A stretch of DNA of 8,822 bases from Acidimicrobiales bacterium (lineage in GTDB: Bacteria; Actinomycetota; Acidimicrobiia; Acidimicrobiales; SZUA-35): assembly GCA_013003325.1 (NCBI GenBank), contig JABDJU010000167.1, forward strand, positions 1 to 8,822, written 5' to 3'. Made by a program: the position numbers and the translations under genes. The notes beneath the pieces were generated by a model. It worked only from the letters and a program-made list of their open reading frames with translations. It made no database searches and was not told where the DNA came from. Shown piece by piece: positions 6,586-8,822 of this stretch (the stretch's first letter is position 1; each line of letters opens with the position of its first letter).

Positions 6586-7374
6586 TCACGATGTGAGCTC
6601 TCCGCCGCCACCCCTCACCCGACGCGATCCGCCGGTGAGGTCGGCGCTCATCCCCGCCGAGTGACCGTGCTGGTGTCCGCCGTGACCACCGCTCACCCGT
6701 CGGGTCCGACCTCGAACCCCGAGGCCGGCAAAGTGGTCGTCGACACGCTCTTTTCGAGCACGAACCACGAGTTCGGTACCGATGCCCGAAGAGGCCCGGT
6801 CGGAGCGCTGGAGCGGGCCATCGCTGTCGCTCTGGTCGCTGCCGTGATCGGCGTCGCTCGAGGCGATCCGGTTGATCTCGTCGAACCGTTGAGCGATGGC
6901 CTCGGCGTAACCGAACATCGCTGAGCGACGCAGCGCCATGGTGTGGGCCGCGGTGCGTCCTCGAAGCTGACCGGCCGCGGCGAGTGCGTCGGCGTGCAAG
7001 AACGGCCAGAGGAACTTGACCCGGTCGACATCGCTGGCGAAGCCGACGGCGGCGGGCTGGCTGGTTCGACCCGATACATAGAGGTAGCCGCGGCATCCGA
7101 ACGCGGTACACACGGTGTCGAACAGCGCCTCGGCCGGAATGCGATAGCCGCCGGCCAGGGTCGCTCCGACCTTGACGTCGACGATCGAGTCGCTCGTCGA
7201 TTCGAGGTCGAGCATGGCGTCGGTGATTCGGGCCCGGGCCATCAGGTAGAGGGCTTTTTCTTCGTACGCTTTGGCTTCGGCGGCAAAGGTGGTGGAACGG
7301 GCCTTTCGCCACAGGCGTTCCACTTTGGCGATCACGACCGCTCGTTGCTCGGAGGTGAGGGTTGTTGAGGTCAT
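6586..7374 (-). CDS. DUF2786 domain-containing protein with His/Gly-rich tail
   Basis: About 262 residues of unknown function. The N-terminal 55 residues carry the DUF2786 signature: a helix, then WRKARSTTFAAEAKAYEEKA and LMARARITDAMLD. DUF2786 proteins occur in phages and actinobacteria and have no established biochemistry. The middle (about 60-180) is a mixed segment with YLYVSGRTSQPAAVGFASD and a helical stretch around YAEAIAQRFDEINRI, like the second domain of longer family members. A low-complexity Asp/Ser-rich linker follows. The C-terminus is Gly/Arg-rich with HGGHQHGH, a possible metal-binding run. I chose ATG 7374, where the conserved domain begins almost at once and GAGAG lies 8 bases upstream. 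GTG 7431 is also open and would add 19 unconserved residues. It is the first gene of the leftward operon. Adjacent DUF2786 and TIGR04338-type genes are, as I recall, a recurring actinobacterial pair, which would suggest a joint role. Confidence 0.86.
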   Translation of the reverse strand: MTSTTLTSEQRAVVIAKVERLWRKARSTTFAAEAKAYEEKALYLMARARITDAMLDLESTSDSIVDVKVGATLAGGYRIPAEALFDTVCTAFGCRGYLYVSGRTSQPAAVGFASDVDRVKFLWPFLHADALAAAGQLRGRTAAHTMALRRSAMFGYAEAIAQRFDEINRIASSDADHGSDQSDSDGPLQRSDRASSGIGTELVVRARKERVDDHFAGLGVRGRTRRVSGGHGGHQHGHSAGMSADLTGGSRRVRGGGGELTS

Positions 7375-7394
7375 GACATCACTCTCATCAGCAG

Positions 7395-7403
7395 GTGTGA
7401 CAC
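7395..7403. promoter_or_regulatory. Small palindrome in the divergent spacer, possible operator
   Basis: GTGTGACAC is a perfect 9-base inverted repeat (GTGT-G-ACAC), followed with a 2-base overlap by the palindrome ACTAGT (7402-7407). It lies in the 86-base spacer between the DUF2786 operon and the divergent helicase. It also overlaps TAGTGT, read on the minus strand at 7400-7405, which could be a -10 element for the leftward operon. A regulator bound here could affect both directions. Short palindromes arise by chance, so this is weak. Confidence 0.22.
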
Positions 7404-7441
7404 TAGTAGCCCCGCCCGGCTTGGCCGTCACAGGCCCCGCC

Positions 7442-7447
7442 TACGAT
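7442..7447 (+). promoter_or_regulatory. Candidate -10 element for the helicase gene
   Basis: TACGAT fits TANNNT, with TTGGCC 15 bases upstream (7421-7426) as a poor -35. A transcript from it would start near 7454-7455, at the in-frame GTG 7455. That would give a leaderless message and exclude the GGAGG sequence just upstream from the RNA. The element and that ribosome binding site are therefore competing readings. Confidence 0.3.
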
Positions 7448-7452
7448 GGAGG
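7448..7452 (+). promoter_or_regulatory. Ribosome binding site of the helicase gene
   Basis: GGAGG, 8 bases before ATG 7461. This is the best Shine-Dalgarno sequence in the window and decides the preferred start over the in-frame ATG 7446 and GTG 7455. Confidence 0.55.
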
Positions 7453-7460
7453 TCGTGCGA

Positions 7461-8822
7461 ATGGAGCCGCTTCCTTTTGCTCCGGGAGAGCTCGAAGCCA
7501 CCTACGCGCCGCGCTCGAAGCGCCGGCGCGGTCGCCGCCGAGCCCTCGCCGCCCTCCCCCAACCACAGCCGCCGGTCGACATCAAACCGATACCGGGAGC
7601 CAAGCCGTTGTCGTCGGTGGTCGACTCGCTCGAGGCCGATCGCCGCATGGTGCACCACCGGGTGATTCCGGCTCGGCCCGGTGTGACCGGTGAACTCGAC
7701 TCACCACTGCCGGCCGCCCTCGAGCGGTGTATGCCAGAGGGCGGGCTGTGGAAGCACCAGGCCGAGGCCATCAACCTGATCCGACACGGCGAATCGGTGG
7801 CGATCGCAACCGGGACGGCCAGCGGTAAGTCGTTGTGCTACCAGCTCCCGATCGCCGAGTCGATCGTGTCCGGACTGCGGGCGTCCACATCGCTGCTGCT
7901 GTTCCCCACCAAGGCGCTGGCTCAGGATCAGCTTCGGGCTCTCGACAACCTCGCCGTTCCCGGACTTCGGGGCTCCACCTACGACGGCGATACCGACCGC
8001 GATCAGCGACGCTGGGCTCGCAGCAACGCCAACGTGATCCTCACCAACCCCGAGATGCTGCACAATGGCATCGTGCCTCAGCACCGGCGTTGGGCCACGT
8101 TCTTCGCCCGGCTCGAGTACATCGTGATCGATGAGCTCCACGTGCTGCGAGGCATCTTCGGTACCCACGTAGCCCATCTGCTGCGCCGCCTGCAGCGGGT
8201 GGCGAGGGCCTACGGGGCGAACCCGACCTTCATCTTCACCAGCGCCACGATCGGTGAACCGGCCGCACTAGCCGCCGAACTCACCGGGACCACAGTGGCC
8301 GAGGTCAACATCGACCACTCTCCGAGGGGCGAGCGAACCATCGCACTGGTTCAACCCGCGGCCATCGACCTCGACAAAGGCACCCGCCAGTCACCGGCCA
8401 CCGAGGCGATCAGGTTGGGAGCAGAGCTGGCCACCGCCGGTCGCCGCACCATCGTGTTCTGCCCGAGCCGCACGATGACCGAGCGGGTCGCGTCGGGTAT
8501 CGCACGCAGCCTCGAGCCCGGACTGGCCGAAACGATCAGGTCCTATCGATCGGGATATCTCGCCAGCGAGCGGCGCGAGATCGAAGAGGAGCTTGCCTCG
8601 GGCCAGGTTCGGGTCGTCGTCGCCACCAGCGCGCTCGAGCTCGGAGTCGACATCGGCGGCCTCGATGCCACCATTCTGTGCGGGTTCCCCGGCACCATCG
8701 CATCGCTCTGGCAACAGATCGGACGAGCGGGCCGATCCACCGACGGGTCGTTGGCGGTGGTGATCGCCGGACAGAACCAGATGGACCAGTGGTTTGTGGC
8801 GAACCCCGACCAACTGTTCGAA
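7461..8822 (+). CDS. Superfamily 2 DExH helicase, YprA/MrfA-like, C-terminus cut by window edge
   Basis: ATP-dependent 3'-5' type DNA helicase of the family that pairs helicase domains with a C-terminal DUF1998 zinc-binding domain. The Bacillus member MrfA (YprA) acts in mitomycin C damage repair. I read 454 uninterrupted residues. Motifs in order: KHQAEAI (98-104), Walker A ATGTASGKS (116-124), FPTKALAQDQ (148-157), TNPEML (195-200), motif II DELH (224-227), SATIG (261-265), IVFCPSR (331-337), ATSALELGVDIG (388-399) and QQIGRAGR (418-425). An Arg/Lys-rich patch (18-27) lies near the N-terminus. Family members are roughly 750-800 residues, so about 300, including any DUF1998, lie beyond the edge. 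The start is ATG 7461, supported by GGAGG 8 bases upstream; GTG 7455 is the alternative if the message is leaderless. It is divergent from the photolyase operon. The helicase call is firm; the MrfA-like repair role is inferred from motif resemblance. Confidence 0.92.
   Translation, partial: MEPLPFAPGELEATYAPRSKRRRGRRRALAALPQPQPPVDIKPIPGAKPLSSVVDSLEADRRMVHHRVIPARPGVTGELDSPLPAALERCMPEGGLWKHQAEAINLIRHGESVAIATGTASGKSLCYQLPIAESIVSGLRASTSLLLFPTKALAQDQLRALDNLAVPGLRGSTYDGDTDRDQRRWARSNANVILTNPEMLHNGIVPQHRRWATFFARLEYIVIDELHVLRGIFGTHVAHLLRRLQRVARAYGANPTFIFTSATIGEPAALAAELTGTTVAEVNIDHSPRGERTIALVQPAAIDLDKGTRQSPATEAIRLGAELATAGRRTIVFCPSRTMTERVASGIARSLEPGLAETIRSYRSGYLASERREIEEELASGQVRVVVATSALELGVDIGGLDATILCGFPGTIASLWQQIGRAGRSTDGSLAVVIAGQNQMDQWFVANPDQLFE

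Noticed and set aside
6576..6611. Longer start (GTG 6611) for the metallohydrolase
   Set aside because: It would overlap the DUF2786 gene by 26 bases and add residues not expected for the family, whose conserved start (RDEQRRQVYAAED) follows ATG 6575/6572. Not excluded by experiment.
6572..7312. Minus-strand frame of 246 residues overlapping the DUF2786 gene
   Set aside because: Extremely Arg-rich shadow frame without motifs; the DUF2786 signature lies in the other frame.
7375..7431. Longer start (GTG 7431) for the DUF2786 protein
   Set aside because: It adds 19 unconserved residues and swallows the likely promoter region; ATG 7374 sits just before the domain.

Overview
The window is GC-rich, densely coded DNA from an actinobacterium. 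The clues are a TopA with a lysine-rich C-terminal tail, an adjacent pair of DUF2786 and TIGR04338-type genes (both familiar from Actinomycetota), GTG starts and a probable leaderless transcript. Acidimicrobiia is my best guess for the class, but the sequence alone does not settle it. There are no RNA genes, CRISPR arrays, insertion sequences or long repeats, and no stretch over about 120 bases lacks a gene. It looks like chromosomal housekeeping and DNA-maintenance territory, not a mobile island.

Layout: six genes read leftward and one reads rightward at the right end. From the left: (1) topA, DNA topoisomerase I, whose C-terminal end is cut off by the window edge (1-2718, -). (2) nhaA, a Na+/H+ antiporter (2804-4219, -). 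(3) A small RsbW-type anti-sigma/ATPase protein (4340-4783, -). (4) A photolyase-family flavoprotein with its two domains in the reverse of the usual order (4784-6007, -). (5) A TIGR04338-type putative zinc metallohydrolase (6027-6575, -). (6) A DUF2786 protein (6586-7374, -). (7) After an 86-base divergent spacer, a superfamily 2 DExH helicase of the YprA/MrfA type (7461-8822, +), cut off by the right edge.

Genes 6 to 3 are almost certainly one leftward operon: DUF2786 -> metallohydrolase (10-base gap) -> photolyase (19-base gap) -> RsbW-like protein (no gap; the stop codon touches the next ATG). nhaA follows after 120 bases and topA after a further 85. Several products act on DNA or DNA damage (photolyase, MrfA-like helicase, topoisomerase), so the block has a genome-maintenance flavour, but a joint function is inference.

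The most interesting item is the photolyase. Its FAD-binding catalytic half comes first and a short Rossmann-like antenna-type half comes last. It keeps nearly all recognisable catalytic residues, lacks the outermost tryptophan of the classical electron-transfer chain, and carries a cysteine set resembling that of iron-sulfur photolyases.
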